Below, piece after piece: positions 1-8,647 of a DNA stretch of 64,000 nucleotides. Source of the stretch: Bordetella genomosp. 2 (lineage in GTDB: Bacteria; Pseudomonadota; Gammaproteobacteria; Burkholderiales; Burkholderiaceae_B). The DNA lies in assembly GCF_002261345.1 (NCBI RefSeq), contig NZ_NEVT01000006.1:1-64000 (forward strand), given 5' to 3'. How positions within the stretch are numbered: position 1 is the first letter of the stretch; each line of letters opens with the position of its first letter. The position numbers and the translations under genes were made by a program. Under the pieces are notes generated by a model. That model was not told the DNA's origin. It saw only the letters and a program-made list of their open reading frames with translations, and searched no databases.

Positions 1-1
1 G

Positions 2-139
2 CCGGGGCCGTTGCCCGCCGGCGCGAGCGCGGCCCGTCCGGCGCGTCGTGCGGCGCCCGCCACGCCGCCGGCCCCGACGATGCCCGCCGCGGCCGCCACG
101 CGCCGGCCGGCGGCCGACGACGACTGGGAGTCCTTCTGA
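2..139 (+). CDS. Methyl-accepting chemotaxis protein, C-terminal end only
   Basis: The window opens inside a plus-strand gene. About 45 codons can be read to the TGA at 137-139. The visible part is an Ala/Pro/Arg-rich tail ending in DDDWESF. The last five residues, WESF preceded by D, match the NWETF-type pentapeptide that many chemoreceptors use to tether the adaptation enzymes CheR and CheB. The flexible low-complexity linker before it is also typical. The signalling domain lies outside the window, so the identification rests on the terminal motif and on the flagellar/chemotaxis neighbours, including a second complete chemoreceptor 540 bases downstream. Confidence 0.7.
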   Translation, partial: PGPLPAGASAARPARRAAPATPPAPTMPAAAATRRPAADDDWESF

Positions 140-172
140 CATGCCGGGCGGGCGAACCGACGGGCGACGGCC

Positions 173-592
173 ATGGGCGTGAGAGCGCTGCTGCTGGGGC
201 TGGGCGCGGCCGCGGCGTTGGCCGGCTGCTCGACCTCCGGAAACAATTTCGATCCCGGCGCTTTGTCGATGCTGACGCCGGGGGAGTCGACTCTGCAGGA
301 AGCCGCCTATGCGCTGGGAGCGGCGCCGGTGGTGTTGTACGGACAGAGCGATGGCGGCGCATTGGCGCTGTGGTCGTTCAAGGCGACGTTCGTGACGGAC
401 GGACTGTACAGCCGCAAGGAGGCCCTGCTGCAGTTCGGTCCGGACGGCAGGCTGGTGCGCCTGGTGGATACGACCAACCTCCTGCTGGAGCCATGGGAGC
501 GGCGCAAGCTGCTCGGCCCGGCACCCGGGCGGCTGGACGGGCCGGCGGGCGCTCCCTGGTCGATACCCGTGCCGGCCGCGCCTATGCAATAA
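173..592 (+). CDS. Small lipoprotein, function unknown (BamE/SmpA-like layout)
   Basis: A 139-residue predicted lipoprotein. The N-terminus is a short signal peptide ending in a lipobox, L16-A17-G18-C19, so Cys19 should be lipidated. The mature part has a motif around residues 35-55 (LTPGEST, then a Leu-Gly-Ala segment) that resembles the 'L..G.t...v...LG.P' pattern of BamE/SmpA-like outer-membrane lipoproteins, followed by a stretch compatible with beta strands. That resemblance is weak and is inference. The ATG at 173 has no clear ribosome binding site but gives a proper signal peptide. It lies between two chemoreceptor genes on the same strand, 33 bases after the first, so it may be co-transcribed with it. 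A role in motility is possible but unproven. Confidence 0.6.
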   Translation: MGVRALLLGLGAAAALAGCSTSGNNFDPGALSMLTPGESTLQEAAYALGAAPVVLYGQSDGGALALWSFKATFVTDGLYSRKEALLQFGPDGRLVRLVDTTNLLLEPWERRKLLGPAPGRLDGPAGAPWSIPVPAAPMQ

Positions 593-615
593 GCGCCGCG
601 GCGTGACCCGCCGAG

Positions 616-623
616 GCCGATAA
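616..623 (+). promoter_or_regulatory. Sigma-28 (FliA) type -10 element upstream of the chemoreceptor gene
   Basis: GCCGATAA is an exact match to the flagellar sigma-28 -10 consensus, 53 bases before the chemoreceptor start codon at 677. The -35 octamer expected at 597-604 does not match TAAAGTTT, so only half of the promoter is supported. Confidence 0.45.
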
Positions 624-676
624 CGCGCCGGCCTGCGTCGGCGAATACTTGTGCGAGCATCCCGACGGAGAAAATC

Positions 677-2404
677 ATGGAAGCGAGTTACGACACTGCC
701 GGCGCCAAGCCGGCCAAGCCCAAGAAGCGGGCCCGGGCGCCCAGGCAGAAGCGTTCCTGGAAGATCCGCGATGCGCGCGTAGGCACGCTGCTGCTGGTGG
801 TGATGGCGTTCTTCGCGCTGCTGATCGCGGCGGTCGGCGCCCTGGCGGCGTATTTCCTGCAGACCAACTACGATGCGATCCGCCGCATCAACGACCTGAC
901 CGAGCGCGCCAAGCAGGTCGAGATCATCAACAGTGACATGCTGCGCGCCCGGGTGGACCTGATGGTGGCGGCCCGCTACCTGCAGGAGTCCGGCTGGGGC
1001 AGCGGCGAGAACTCGGCCCAATCGGCCAAGGAAGCGCTCGACGGCGCCACCGGCCGGCTGGACGGCGTGCGCAAGCGCTTCGCCGATTTCCAGAAGAACA
1101 TGCTGGAAGACGATAGCGGCCGCCGGCTGTCGATGAATCTGGTGCGCCGGTATCGGGCCTATATCGACGACGGCGTCGACACCATGGTGGAGGCGCTGCG
1201 CAGCGAGGACTATTCCACTTTCTACATGGTGAACAATGAGTACGGCACGCCGCGCAGCGCCACCTTCATCGAGGCGATTGCCGAGTTCGACCAGTACATC
1301 CAGGAGCAGCAGCGCGCCAATGTGGCGGCCGCGCACCTGAACTTCCAGCGCGCCGTGCTGGCGGTCGGCGTGGCCGTGATCCTGGCCCTGCTGCTGATGG
1401 TGATGGCGCGCCTGGTGTTCGGCCGCCTGGTGGTGCGCCCGCTGATCGACGCCGGGCAGCACTTCGACAAGATCGCGGCGGGCGACCTGACGGCGCGGGT
1501 GGAGGTGCGCAACAGCAACGAGATCGGTCAGCTGTTCGCGGCGCTCAAGCGCATGCAGGAGAACCTGGCGCGCACGGTGTCGCAGGTGCGGCGCGGGGTC
1601 GACGAGATCAACGTGGGCGCGCGCGAGATCTCGGCGGGCAACACGGACCTGAGCAGCCGCACCGAGCAGCAGGCGGCCTCGCTGGAAGAGACGGCGGCCT
1701 CGATGGAGGAGCTGGCCTCGACGGTCAAGCAGAACGCGGACAACGCGCGCCAGGCCAACCAGCTGGCGGCCAGCGCCTCGGACGTGGCCGAGCGCGGCGG
1801 CGCGGCGGTCTCGGAGGTGGTGAGCACGATGGAGGACATCTCGGCGAGCTCGCGCAAGATTTCCGAGATCGTGTCGGTGATCGACGGGATCGCGTTCCAG
1901 ACCAACATCCTGGCGCTGAACGCGGCGGTGGAGGCGGCGCGGGCGGGCGAGCAGGGCAAGGGCTTCGCGGTGGTGGCCGGCGAGGTGCGTTCGCTGGCGC
2001 AGCGCAGCGCGCAGGCGGCCAAGGAGATCAAGGTGCTGATCGAGGACTCGGTGAGCAAGGTGGGCACCGGTTCGCAGCAGGTCGAGCGCGCGGGCGCGAC
2101 GATGCAGGAGATCGTGGCGTCGGTCAAGCGGGTGACGGACATCATGGGGGAGATCTCGGCGGCCTCGGAAGAGCAGTCGGGCGGGATCGACCAGGTGAAC
2201 CGGGCGGTGTCGCAGATGGACGAGGTGACGCAGCAGAACGCGGCGCTGGTGGAAGAGGCGGCGGCTGCGGCGGGGTCGCTGCAGGAGCAGGCGCAGCGCC
2301 TGGCCGAGGCGGTGTCGGTGTTCAAGATCAATGCCGGCGAGGTCATCGAGGTGCCGGCGCAGCAGCTGACCGGATACGCGGCGCCCATGGTGGCGCAAGC
2401 CTGA
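677..2404 (+). CDS. Methyl-accepting chemotaxis protein (transmembrane chemoreceptor)
   Basis: A complete 575-residue chemoreceptor. A basic cytoplasmic N-terminus (about 1-33) precedes a first membrane helix (about 36-60). A helical periplasmic ligand-binding domain (about 61-222) follows, probably of four-helix-bundle type, then a second membrane helix (about 223-248). A HAMP domain comes next and then a long coiled-coil signalling domain. Its tip contains the highly conserved segment [15 protein letters not shown], which contacts CheA and CheW. The C-terminus ([10 protein letters not shown]) has no CheR/CheB pentapeptide, unlike the neighbouring receptor whose tail ends at 139, so it may depend on that receptor for adaptation. 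The start at 677 follows a GGAG at 666-669. A sigma-28 type -10 element lies upstream. The ligand cannot be deduced. Confidence 0.93.
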   Translation: MEASYDTAGAKPAKPKKRARAPRQKRSWKIRDARVGTLLLVVMAFFALLIAAVGALAAYFLQTNYDAIRRINDLTERAKQVEIINSDMLRARVDLMVAARYLQESGWGSGENSAQSAKEALDGATGRLDGVRKRFADFQKNMLEDDSGRRLSMNLVRRYRAYIDDGVDTMVEALRSEDYSTFYMVNNEYGTPRSATFIEAIAEFDQYIQEQQRANVAAAHLNFQRAVLAVGVAVILALLLMVMARLVFGRLVVRPLIDAGQHFDKIAAGDLTARVEVRNSNEIGQLFAALKRMQENLARTVSQVRRGVDEINVGAREISAGNTDLSSRTEQQAASLEETAASMEELASTVKQNADNARQANQLAASASDVAERGGAAVSEVVSTMEDISASSRKISEIVSVIDGIAFQTNILALNAAVEAARAGEQGKGFAVVAGEVRSLAQRSAQAAKEIKVLIEDSVSKVGTGSQQVERAGATMQEIVASVKRVTDIMGEISAASEEQSGGIDQVNRAVSQMDEVTQQNAALVEEAAAAAGSLQEQAQRLAEAVSVFKINAGEVIEVPAQQLTGYAAPMVAQA

Positions 2405-2465
2405 GGTACCGCGGTCCGGGGAACCGGCGGGATGCCGGGAGCCGCTCAGCCATGTCGCTGGCGGC

Positions 2466-3254
2466 TCACTTCCCCGCCAGCCCCCCGGCCACGTCGCTCA
2501 TGGCCTGCAGGCCGTCGCGCAGCAAGGCTTCGAGGAAGGGCGCCGAATGGGGCAGCACCAGCGCCAGCAACAGCAGCCCGGCAATCAGGCTGACCGGGAA
2601 TCCCACCGCGAACACGGACAGCTGCGGCGCCGCGCGGTTCAGGATGCCCATCGCCAGGTTGATCGTCAGCAGGGCGCAAATGAGCGGCAGGGCCAGCAGC
2701 AAGCCGGATACGAAGACCGCCTGGCTCCATTGCAGCAGGACGCCCCAGCCATTGCGGTCCAGGGCCAGGGGCTGCAGCGGCAGCACATCGAACGAGCGCA
2801 CCAGCGCGGCCAGCACCAGCAGATGGCCGTCGAGCGCCAGGAACACCAGCATCGCCAGGATGTTGAACAGGCGCGCCAGCACGGCGGTGTTGGCGCCGGT
2901 GGCGGGATCGAAGAACGAGGCGAACGACAGGCCCATCTGCAGGCCGACGAACTCGCCGGCCGTCTGCACCGCGGCGAACACGATGCGCATGGTAAAGCCC
3001 AGCGCGATGCCGATGACCACCTGCTGCCCCAGCAGCCACAGGGCGGCATAGGAGCCGGGCGGGATGGCGGGCGGCGGGCCGAGCGCCGGCGTCACCGCGA
3101 CGGTCAGCAGGAACGCCAGGCCCACCTTGACCCGGACCGGGATGGTCGATTCCGAAAACAGCGGTGCGCTGCCCACCAGCGCCAGCATGCGCGCGAACGG
3201 CCACAGGAACTGCAGCAGCCAGGCGTCGAGCTGTTGCTGGGTAAAAGAGACCAC
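2466..3254 (-). CDS. fliR: Flagellar type III export gate protein FliR
   Basis: A 262-residue integral membrane protein. FliR assembles with FliP and FliQ into the helical export gate at the centre of the flagellar MS ring. The N-terminal part has the FliR look (QLDAWLLQFLWPFARMLALVGSAPLF) and several hydrophobic segments run along the whole length. A conserved PVRVKVGLAFLLT segment follows the first helix. It is the last gene of the fliF-to-fliR operon and follows fliQ by one base. Downstream it converges with the chemoreceptor gene across about 60 bases. Length is normal for the family. Confidence 0.95.
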   Translation of the reverse strand: MVSFTQQQLDAWLLQFLWPFARMLALVGSAPLFSESTIPVRVKVGLAFLLTVAVTPALGPPPAIPPGSYAALWLLGQQVVIGIALGFTMRIVFAAVQTAGEFVGLQMGLSFASFFDPATGANTAVLARLFNILAMLVFLALDGHLLVLAALVRSFDVLPLQPLALDRNGWGVLLQWSQAVFVSGLLLALPLICALLTINLAMGILNRAAPQLSVFAVGFPVSLIAGLLLLALVLPHSAPFLEALLRDGLQAMSDVAGGLAGK

Positions 3255-3255
3255 C

Positions 3256-3525
3256 CTACGAAACCAGCAGGGGAATCTGGCCGATCAACTGCCGGATATA
3301 GTCTGTCATGAGCCCCAGCAGCCACGGGCCGATCAGCACCAGCACGCCGCACATCGCCAGCAGCTTCGGGATGAACGACAGCGTCATTTCATTGATCTGG
3401 GTGGCGGCCTGGAACACCGCGATGACCAGCCCCACCACCAGCGTCACCAGCAGCAAGGGGCCGGCCATGGCCAGCGCGATCTTCATCGCCTGGTAGGACA
3501 TCGACATGACGGTCTCGGCGGTCAT
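3256..3525 (-). CDS. fliQ: Flagellar type III export gate protein FliQ
   Basis: An 89-residue protein with two hydrophobic helices, the usual size for FliQ. It begins MTAETVMSMSYQAMKIAL, typical of the family, and the second half reads LLAMCGVLVLIGPWLLGLMTDYI. FliQ packs around FliP and FliR in the export gate. The reading frame stays open upstream of this methionine, but those 21 residues look like out-of-frame fliP sequence and FliQ homologues begin here, so the ATG at 3525 is chosen. fliP ends 13 bases upstream and fliR starts one base downstream. Confidence 0.93.
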   Translation of the reverse strand: MTAETVMSMSYQAMKIALAMAGPLLLVTLVVGLVIAVFQAATQINEMTLSFIPKLLAMCGVLVLIGPWLLGLMTDYIRQLIGQIPLLVS

Positions 3526-3538
3526 GGGGGCGCTCCGC

Positions 3539-4342
3539 TCATTGATAGAAGCTGCTGGCCAGCGAACCCAGCAGCAGGTGCCAGCCATCGGCCAGCACGA
3601 ACAGCATCAGCTTGAACGGCAACGCCACCGTGACCGGCGGCACCATCATCATGCCGAGCGACATCAACACGCTGGCCACCACCAGGTCGATGATCAGGAA
3701 GGGGATGAAGATGGTGAAGCCGATCTGGAAGGCGGTCTTGAGCTCGCTGGTGACGAACGCCGGCACCAGGATCTTCAGCGGCACCTGCGAGGGATCCTGC
3801 AGCTCCGGCTGCTTGGCGAGATTGGCGAACAGGCTCAGGTCATTCTCGCGGGTCTGGTGCAGCATGAAGGTGCGCAGCGGCGCAGCGGCCCGCTCGACCG
3901 CCGTCTCGAACGGAATGGCGCCTTCCGACAGGGGCTGGTAGGCCTCGGCGTAGATGCGGTCGAACACCGGCGACATGGTGTAGAACGTCAGGAACAGGGC
4001 CAGCCCGATCAGCACGTGGTTGGGCGGCGACATCGCCGTGCCCAGCGCGCTGCGCAGCAGTCCCAGCACGATGATGATGCGGGTGAAGCCGGTCATCATC
4101 AGCAGGGCGGCCGGCAGGAACGACAGTGAGGTCATCAGCAGCAGGGTCTGCATGCTGAGCGAATAGGTTTGCGAGCCATCCGGGCCGGGGGTCGCGGTCA
4201 GCGCCGGCAGGGTGGCCTGCGCGAGCGCGCCGGCGGGATAGAGCGCCAGCGCGGCCAGCACGGCGGCGATGACCAGCGGCGGCACGCAGCAGCGCTGGAG
4301 CAGGGACATGGCGGCGGATGTCATGGGGCGCGGGCGCGTCAT
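3539..4342 (-). CDS. fliP: Flagellar type III export gate protein FliP
   Basis: A 267-residue protein with an N-terminal cleavable-type signal sequence (hydrophobic about 19-41, ending ALAQA), as is usual for FliP, then family-typical segments: [19 protein letters not shown], a large periplasmic loop (about 115-185) and the conserved [18 protein letters not shown] stretch before the last helices. FliP forms the pentameric core of the export gate. The start codon overlaps the fliO stop in an ATGA (4339-4342), indicating translational coupling. An in-frame ATG at 4324 would shorten the N-terminus by six residues and cannot be excluded. Confidence 0.95.
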   Translation of the reverse strand: MTRPRPMTSAAMSLLQRCCVPPLVIAAVLAALALYPAGALAQATLPALTATPGPDGSQTYSLSMQTLLLMTSLSFLPAALLMMTGFTRIIIVLGLLRSALGTAMSPPNHVLIGLALFLTFYTMSPVFDRIYAEAYQPLSEGAIPFETAVERAAAPLRTFMLHQTRENDLSLFANLAKQPELQDPSQVPLKILVPAFVTSELKTAFQIGFTIFIPFLIIDLVVASVLMSLGMMMVPPVTVALPFKLMLFVLADGWHLLLGSLASSFYQ

Positions 4343-4662
4343 TGGCCGCGCCGCAGCGCCGCGGCGAGCTTGCCGGCGAACGGCTCGGCGCCGGGGCCTG
4401 CCGGCGGCAGCGCGCCGGCCGGCAGCGTATGCAGCGTGGTCAGCTGAGTGGGCGTCACGCCGACCACCAGCCAGGTGTCCTCGATCTGCAGCACCGCCAC
4501 GCTGTGCCGCGGGCCGAGCGGCACGCTGGCCACCTGGCGCAGCAGGCGCGCCTGCGCGCGGCCGGCCAGGCCGGCACGGCGCGCCAGCCAGGCGGCGGCC
4601 AGGATCGCGGCCACCACCAGCAGCAGGCCGATCGCCACGCGCAGCAGGGCGGAGTCTGTCAT
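4339..4662 (-). CDS. fliO: Flagellar export gate assembly protein FliO
   Basis: A 107-residue protein with one N-terminal membrane helix (about 4-25) followed by a small cytoplasmic domain. The motif [23 protein letters not shown] is characteristic of FliO. FliO helps assemble or stabilise the FliP ring but is not part of the finished gate. It lies between fliN (four bases upstream) and fliP (4-base overlap), the canonical position. The family is poorly conserved, so gene order carries much of the weight. Confidence 0.88.
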   Translation of the reverse strand: MTDSALLRVAIGLLLVVAAILAAAWLARRAGLAGRAQARLLRQVASVPLGPRHSVAVLQIEDTWLVVGVTPTQLTTLHTLPAGALPPAGPGAEPFAGKLAAALRRGQ

Positions 4663-4666
4663 CGTG

Positions 4667-5203
4667 TCAACGCCGGTTGTTCAGGCGGTTGATGCGCTCG
4701 GACGGGGTGATGATGTCGGTGAGGCGGATGCCGTATTTCTCTTCGACCACCACCACCTCGCCCTGGGCGATGAGGTAGCCGTTGACGAAGATGTCCATGG
4801 GCTCGCCCGCCAGCCCGTCGAGCTCGACCACCGAGCCCTGGCCCAGTTGCAGCAGGTTCTTGATGGTGAGCCGGGTGCGGCCCAGCTCGACCGTGAGCTG
4901 GACGGGGACGTCCATGATCAGGTCGATGTCGCTGCCGGTGCTGCCGGCAGTATTGGCCAGAGGCTTGAATACCGAGCCGCCGGCCGGCCTGGCGGCCGCC
5001 GCGGCGGCGTCCGCCGGCGGCGCGCCGGCGGCGGCCTGTTCGGCCATGGCGTTGGCCCAGTCGTCCTGCGGCTTCAAGCCGTCGGCCTGGGTGGCAGGGG
5101 CGCCCGCGGCGGATTGTTCGGCGAGCGCGTCGGCCCAGTCGTCGGCCGGGCGGGCCGGCGAGCCGGGGTCCGCCTGGCCGGGCCGCTCGTTCGTGTCAGT
5201 CAT
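4667..5203 (-). CDS. fliN: Flagellar motor switch protein FliN
   Basis: A 178-residue C-ring protein. The C-terminal SpoA domain (about 92-172) is well conserved: IMDVPVQLTVELGRTRLTI, a central LGQGSVVELDGLAGEP and the LIAQGEVVVVEEKYGIRLT segment. In front of it is an Ala/Pro-rich extension of about 90 residues, with two similar stretches of the form DDWA(D/N)A(L/M)AEQ(S/A)AAGAPA. This makes it longer than the enteric protein (137 residues) and resembles other beta-proteobacterial FliN proteins. FliN binds FliM, and FliH during export. The start overlaps the end of fliM by eight bases. Confidence 0.94.
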   Translation of the reverse strand: MTDTNERPGQADPGSPARPADDWADALAEQSAAGAPATQADGLKPQDDWANAMAEQAAAGAPPADAAAAAARPAGGSVFKPLANTAGSTGSDIDLIMDVPVQLTVELGRTRLTIKNLLQLGQGSVVELDGLAGEPMDIFVNGYLIAQGEVVVVEEKYGIRLTDIITPSERINRLNNRR

Positions 5204-6203
5204 GGTCGGGAGCCTCGTGAGAGTCGCTTTCGTGAGTAAACAGGTTCTGGACGCGCAGCGCGTACTGGCCGTTGAAGACGCCGTAGCCGCATTCCATCAG
5301 CGGCACGCCATTGACGCTGGCGATCACTTTCTCGGGCACGTCGATCGGCAGTACATCGCCCGGCTTCAGGCGCATCAGCTCGCCGATGGTCGCGGCGATG
5401 GCGGCGAATTCGGCCGTCAGCTCGACGTCGGCGCTGCGCACCTGGCGCGACAGCTGTTGTGTCCAGCGCTGGTCCACTTCCTCGAGCGCGGTTTCCTGCA
5501 GCGGCCGGGTCAGCAGGTCGCGCACCGGCTCGATCATGGAATAGGGCAGGCAGATATTGAGGTCGCCGCCGGTCGCGCCGAATTCGATATGGAACGACGT
5601 CACCACCACCACTTCGTTATTGCCGGTGATGCTGGCGAACTTGGTGTGCATCTCCGAGCGCACATACTCGAACTCGATCGGATACACCGCTTCCCAGGAC
5701 TTGCCGTAGCTTTCCAGCGTCAGGTTCAGCAAGCGGCGGATGATGCGCTGCTCGGTGGTGGTGAAGTCGCGGCCCTCGACGCGCGTATGGTATCGCCCGT
5801 CGCCGCCGAACAGGCTGTCAATGACCAGGAACACCAGGCTGGGATCGTAGGTGAACAGCGCCGTGCCCCGCAGCGGCTTCATCTGGATCATGTTCAGGTT
5901 GCTGGGCACCGGCAGGTTGCGCTCGAAATCGGCGTACTTCAGGATCTTGATCGAGCCTACCGTGATGTCGGCGTTGCGCCGCATGAAATTCAGCAACAGG
6001 TGGCGCAGGTGGCGCGCGAAGCGCTCGTTGATGAGCTCCAGCGTCTGCATGCGCCGGCGCACCACGCGGTCGGGCGAGCTCAGGTCGTAGGCGCGCGCGC
6101 CGCGCGGATCGTCCTCGCCGCCCGGCTTGCTGTCGCTTTCGCCCGTGACGCCGGCCAGCAGCGCATCGACTTCGTCCTGCGAAAGAAACGCCTCGTAGGC
6201 CAT
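5196..6203 (-). CDS. fliM: Flagellar motor switch protein FliM
   Basis: A 335-residue C-ring protein. The extreme N-terminus, AFLSQDEVDALLAGV, is the CheY-P binding peptide. A middle domain (about 45-240) carries family motifs such as LRGTALFTYDPSLVFLVIDSLFGGDGR, quoted in part, and a C-terminal SpoA domain (about 250-325) binds FliN. FliM passes the CheY-P signal to FliG and sets rotation direction. Two bases separate it from fliL upstream. Length matches homologues (about 330 residues). Confidence 0.96.
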   Translation of the reverse strand: MAYEAFLSQDEVDALLAGVTGESDSKPGGEDDPRGARAYDLSSPDRVVRRRMQTLELINERFARHLRHLLLNFMRRNADITVGSIKILKYADFERNLPVPSNLNMIQMKPLRGTALFTYDPSLVFLVIDSLFGGDGRYHTRVEGRDFTTTEQRIIRRLLNLTLESYGKSWEAVYPIEFEYVRSEMHTKFASITGNNEVVVVTSFHIEFGATGGDLNICLPYSMIEPVRDLLTRPLQETALEEVDQRWTQQLSRQVRSADVELTAEFAAIAATIGELMRLKPGDVLPIDVPEKVIASVNGVPLMECGYGVFNGQYALRVQNLFTHESDSHEAPDHD

Positions 6204-6205
6204 GC

Positions 6206-6784
6206 TTACTGCACCACGAAGGCGGTGAACAGCGCGTCGCTGACGTACTGGCCGTCGGGCAGCGGCGAGAAGGGCCGGTTGACGGCCGCGACGATGGCCC
6301 GCGCCATGTCGGCCTTGCCCTGCAGGCTCTGGGCGGCGGCCGGCGACTGCGCCGACAGCACCATCAGGATGCGGCTGCGGACCTCGGGCATGTATTTCTC
6401 GATGCGCGTGCGGGTCTGCTCGTCGCCGGCCCGCAGGGTGATGCCCACGTGCAGGATACGTTCGCTGTCGGCGCTTTGCAGGGTGACCGTGAAGGCTTCC
6501 AGCGGGATGAAGATGGGCGCGGGCACCGCTGCCGGCGCGGCGGGCGGTGCCACGAATACCGCCTCGGCCGGCCCGGAGCCGGGTTGGCCGACGCCCAGCT
6601 TGACGGGCGCGGCGGGCTGCGAGTACTGGCGGTGCATGACGAACCAGGTGATGGCGACACTGGAGGCTGCGACGATGGCGAGCGCCAGCAGCCAGAAAAG
6701 ACCGCGCAGGATTGGACTGCCGCCGGCCGCGCGCAGCGGCAGGCTGTTGCGCAGCGGCATGGAAGGATTCTTGGAAGTGGCCAT
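6206..6784 (-). CDS. fliL: Flagellar basal body-associated protein FliL
   Basis: A 192-residue single-pass inner-membrane protein. A short cytoplasmic N-terminus is followed by a membrane helix (about 26-50). A Pro/Ala-rich linker leads to a periplasmic stomatin-like FliL domain (about 88-192), with FTVTLQSADSERILHVGIT and a C-terminal segment ending ALFTAFVVQ. FliL surrounds the stator units and supports torque. It is translated just ahead of fliM; fliK ends 115 bases upstream, the largest gap within the operon, and no terminator is visible there. Confidence 0.93.
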   Translation of the reverse strand: MATSKNPSMPLRNSLPLRAAGGSPILRGLFWLLALAIVAASSVAITWFVMHRQYSQPAAPVKLGVGQPGSGPAEAVFVAPPAAPAAVPAPIFIPLEAFTVTLQSADSERILHVGITLRAGDEQTRTRIEKYMPEVRSRILMVLSAQSPAAAQSLQGKADMARAIVAAVNRPFSPLPDGQYVSDALFTAFVVQ

Positions 6785-6899
6785 CAGGGTTTCGATACTA
6801 GGGAATGAAGGGATTCTGCCGCAAAGTCCGCGGGCCTTTGCAGGCGAAAAACAGCACGAAATTCGCGTATCTCAGCCTATTGCGCGCCGTCCGCCAAGC

Positions 6900-8201
6900 T
6901 CAGGCGAAAGTGTCTACCAGCCCGTCGGTGGGGCGCGCCGGCCGGCCCGCGACATGCACGGCCACTTCCGCGTCGGCCGGGGACTCGCCATGCCCGCCCT
7001 GGGCCTGGCCGCGCGCTTGCTGTTGCATGTCGGAGCCGGACTGCGCGCCGTGGTCGCCCACGCTGGCCTGGCCCAGCGACAGGCCGGCCTGGGCCAGCGC
7101 CTGCTGCAATTGCGGCAGCGCGGCTTCGACCGCATGGCGCACGGCCGCGTGGGCCGATACGAAGCTGGCGCTCGCCACGCCGTCGTTGACGCTGAGCGTG
7201 ACGCGCAGCGGGCCGAGGTCCGGCGGGTCGAGCCGCAGTTCGGCGGTGTGGTGTCCTGTGCCGCTCTCGTGGCTCAGTACCACCAGTTGATGTCCCAGGT
7301 CGGCGCCCCAGGCGGGCGTCGCGGACAGCGGCGTGGCGATGCTCAATGCCAGGGGAGGGTTGGCGCCGAGCTGGCCGGGCGCCGCGGCGCCGTCCGGGCG
7401 GCCGCTGCCCGACAAGGCCAGCGCGGCTTGCATGGCGGACGGCTGATCGGGGGCCGCGGGCGCGGCCGGCTCCGCCAGCGGGGCGGTCAAGGGTACGCCC
7501 GGCGGCGCGTCGGCCGTCGGCGGCGGCTCGTCGCCGGCCAGTTGCTGTGTTCCGGCGTGGGGCACCGGCGCCTGCGGCAGCGCGGCCGCCGGGGCGGCGG
7601 TAGCCTGCATGGCGCGCGTTGTCGCGACCGTCGTCGCCGCGGCAGCCGCGCGAGGGTGCGCCGCGGCGGCATCGGGCAGGATCGCGGTGGCCGGCACGCC
7701 GGACGGCGCGGCGGCCGCGGCCGGCTCGGACGAGAGCGTCATGGGCGTCGCCGCCGGGCCGGCGGCCAGGACAGGCGGCGCGGCCGGCGTCGGCGCCGCG
7801 GCGGCAGCGGCCTGTTGCAGCCGGGCCGCGTGCGCGGCGATTTCGATGGCCTGGGCGGGCAGCGCCGGCGCGGTCGGCGCCGCCACCGCCAGGGCCGCCG
7901 CGGCGGCCTGGGCGGCTTCCTGGTCCTGGGCCTGGTCGGGCTGGCCGGCATCGATGCCTGGGGCCGTCTCGCCCTCGACCGCCTTGCCGCGATCCGCCCT
8001 GCCAGGCTGGCCGGCGGATAGGGCGGCCGGGCCCGGGTCGGCGGCGCGCTGGCGCGCCAGCGTCTGCGCGAAGCTGTCCCGCCCGCCGCCGGACGCGGGC
8101 TTGTCGGCGCCGCGCCCGGCGTTGGGAGGCGCGGCGGAAGGAACGGGCAATTGAGGAGGCGAGGTCGCGGTCATGGTGGTCTTGATCGGCGGTCGTATCA
8201 T
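6900..8201 (-). CDS. fliK: Flagellar hook-length control protein FliK
   Basis: A 433-residue secreted ruler protein. The first 300 residues are low-complexity Ala/Pro/Gln-rich sequence, as in other FliK ruler regions. The C-terminal domain (about 310-385) contains the conserved core ELRLDPPDLGPLRVTLSV followed by VRHAVEAALPQLQQALAQAGL. This domain contacts FlhB and switches the export apparatus from hook to filament substrates. The chosen start at 8201 overlaps the fliJ stop in an ATGA. A second ATG nine codons later (8174) is equally possible because neither has a strong ribosome binding site. A second FliK-like gene is present at 14857-16080. Confidence 0.9.
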   Translation of the reverse strand: MIRPPIKTTMTATSPPQLPVPSAAPPNAGRGADKPASGGGRDSFAQTLARQRAADPGPAALSAGQPGRADRGKAVEGETAPGIDAGQPDQAQDQEAAQAAAAALAVAAPTAPALPAQAIEIAAHAARLQQAAAAAAPTPAAPPVLAAGPAATPMTLSSEPAAAAAPSGVPATAILPDAAAAHPRAAAAATTVATTRAMQATAAPAAALPQAPVPHAGTQQLAGDEPPPTADAPPGVPLTAPLAEPAAPAAPDQPSAMQAALALSGSGRPDGAAAPGQLGANPPLALSIATPLSATPAWGADLGHQLVVLSHESGTGHHTAELRLDPPDLGPLRVTLSVNDGVASASFVSAHAAVRHAVEAALPQLQQALAQAGLSLGQASVGDHGAQSGSDMQQQARGQAQGGHGESPADAEVAVHVAGRPARPTDGLVDTFA

Positions 8202-8647
8202 CGCGGCGCGGCCTGGCCGTATGCCAGGCGGGACGCGTATTCGTCGTTGGCGCGTTGTTCGCGGCGCGCTTCGCGCGTGGCCCGCGCACGCTGTTCGCGC
8301 CGGGCCAGCGCATCGAACGAGTTGAGGCGGCGCTGCTGCTGCTGCCAATGCGCGCGGCCCTGCGCCAGATGGTCGTCGGCCTGGCGCAGCACGATGGCCT
8401 GCTGCCCGATGGCATCGTCGAGCGTGGCGATGAAGCGCTGGTAGTTGTGGCAGTCGGCGGCCGACATGCCGGATTGCATGGCGGCTTGCAGGCGCGCGAG
8501 GTAGTCCTGCCGGTACTCGTGCAGCATCGACAGTTGCTGCTCGGCGTGGTTGCGCTGGGCATTGAGGCGGCCCAGCGCGCGCGCCGCGTCGTCGGCGCCG
8601 TCCTTGGCCAGTCCGAGCAGGGTGTCGAGGGGCAATCCGCTAGGCAT
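8198..8647 (-). CDS. fliJ: Flagellar export chaperone/stalk protein FliJ
   Basis: A 149-residue, highly charged, largely alpha-helical protein. It shows coiled-coil features ([22 protein letters not shown], quoted in part) and an Arg-rich C-terminus typical of FliJ. FliJ sits as the central stalk of the FliI ATPase ring and helps drive proton-coupled export. The start [16 protein letters not shown] at 8647 is preferred to upstream in-frame codons because it overlaps the end of fliI by eight bases and matches the usual FliJ N-terminus. Confidence 0.9.
   Translation of the reverse strand: MPSGLPLDTLLGLAKDGADDAARALGRLNAQRNHAEQQLSMLHEYRQDYLARLQAAMQSGMSAADCHNYQRFIATLDDAIGQQAIVLRQADDHLAQGRAHWQQQQRRLNSFDALARREQRARATREARREQRANDEYASRLAYGQAAPR

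Noticed and set aside
4782-8021. A 1079-codon open frame on the plus strand
   Set aside because: It lies antisense to fliN, fliM, fliL and fliK, is full of Arg/Gly/Ala repeats and has no recognisable domain. Long antisense frames are expected in DNA this GC-rich with strong third-position bias.
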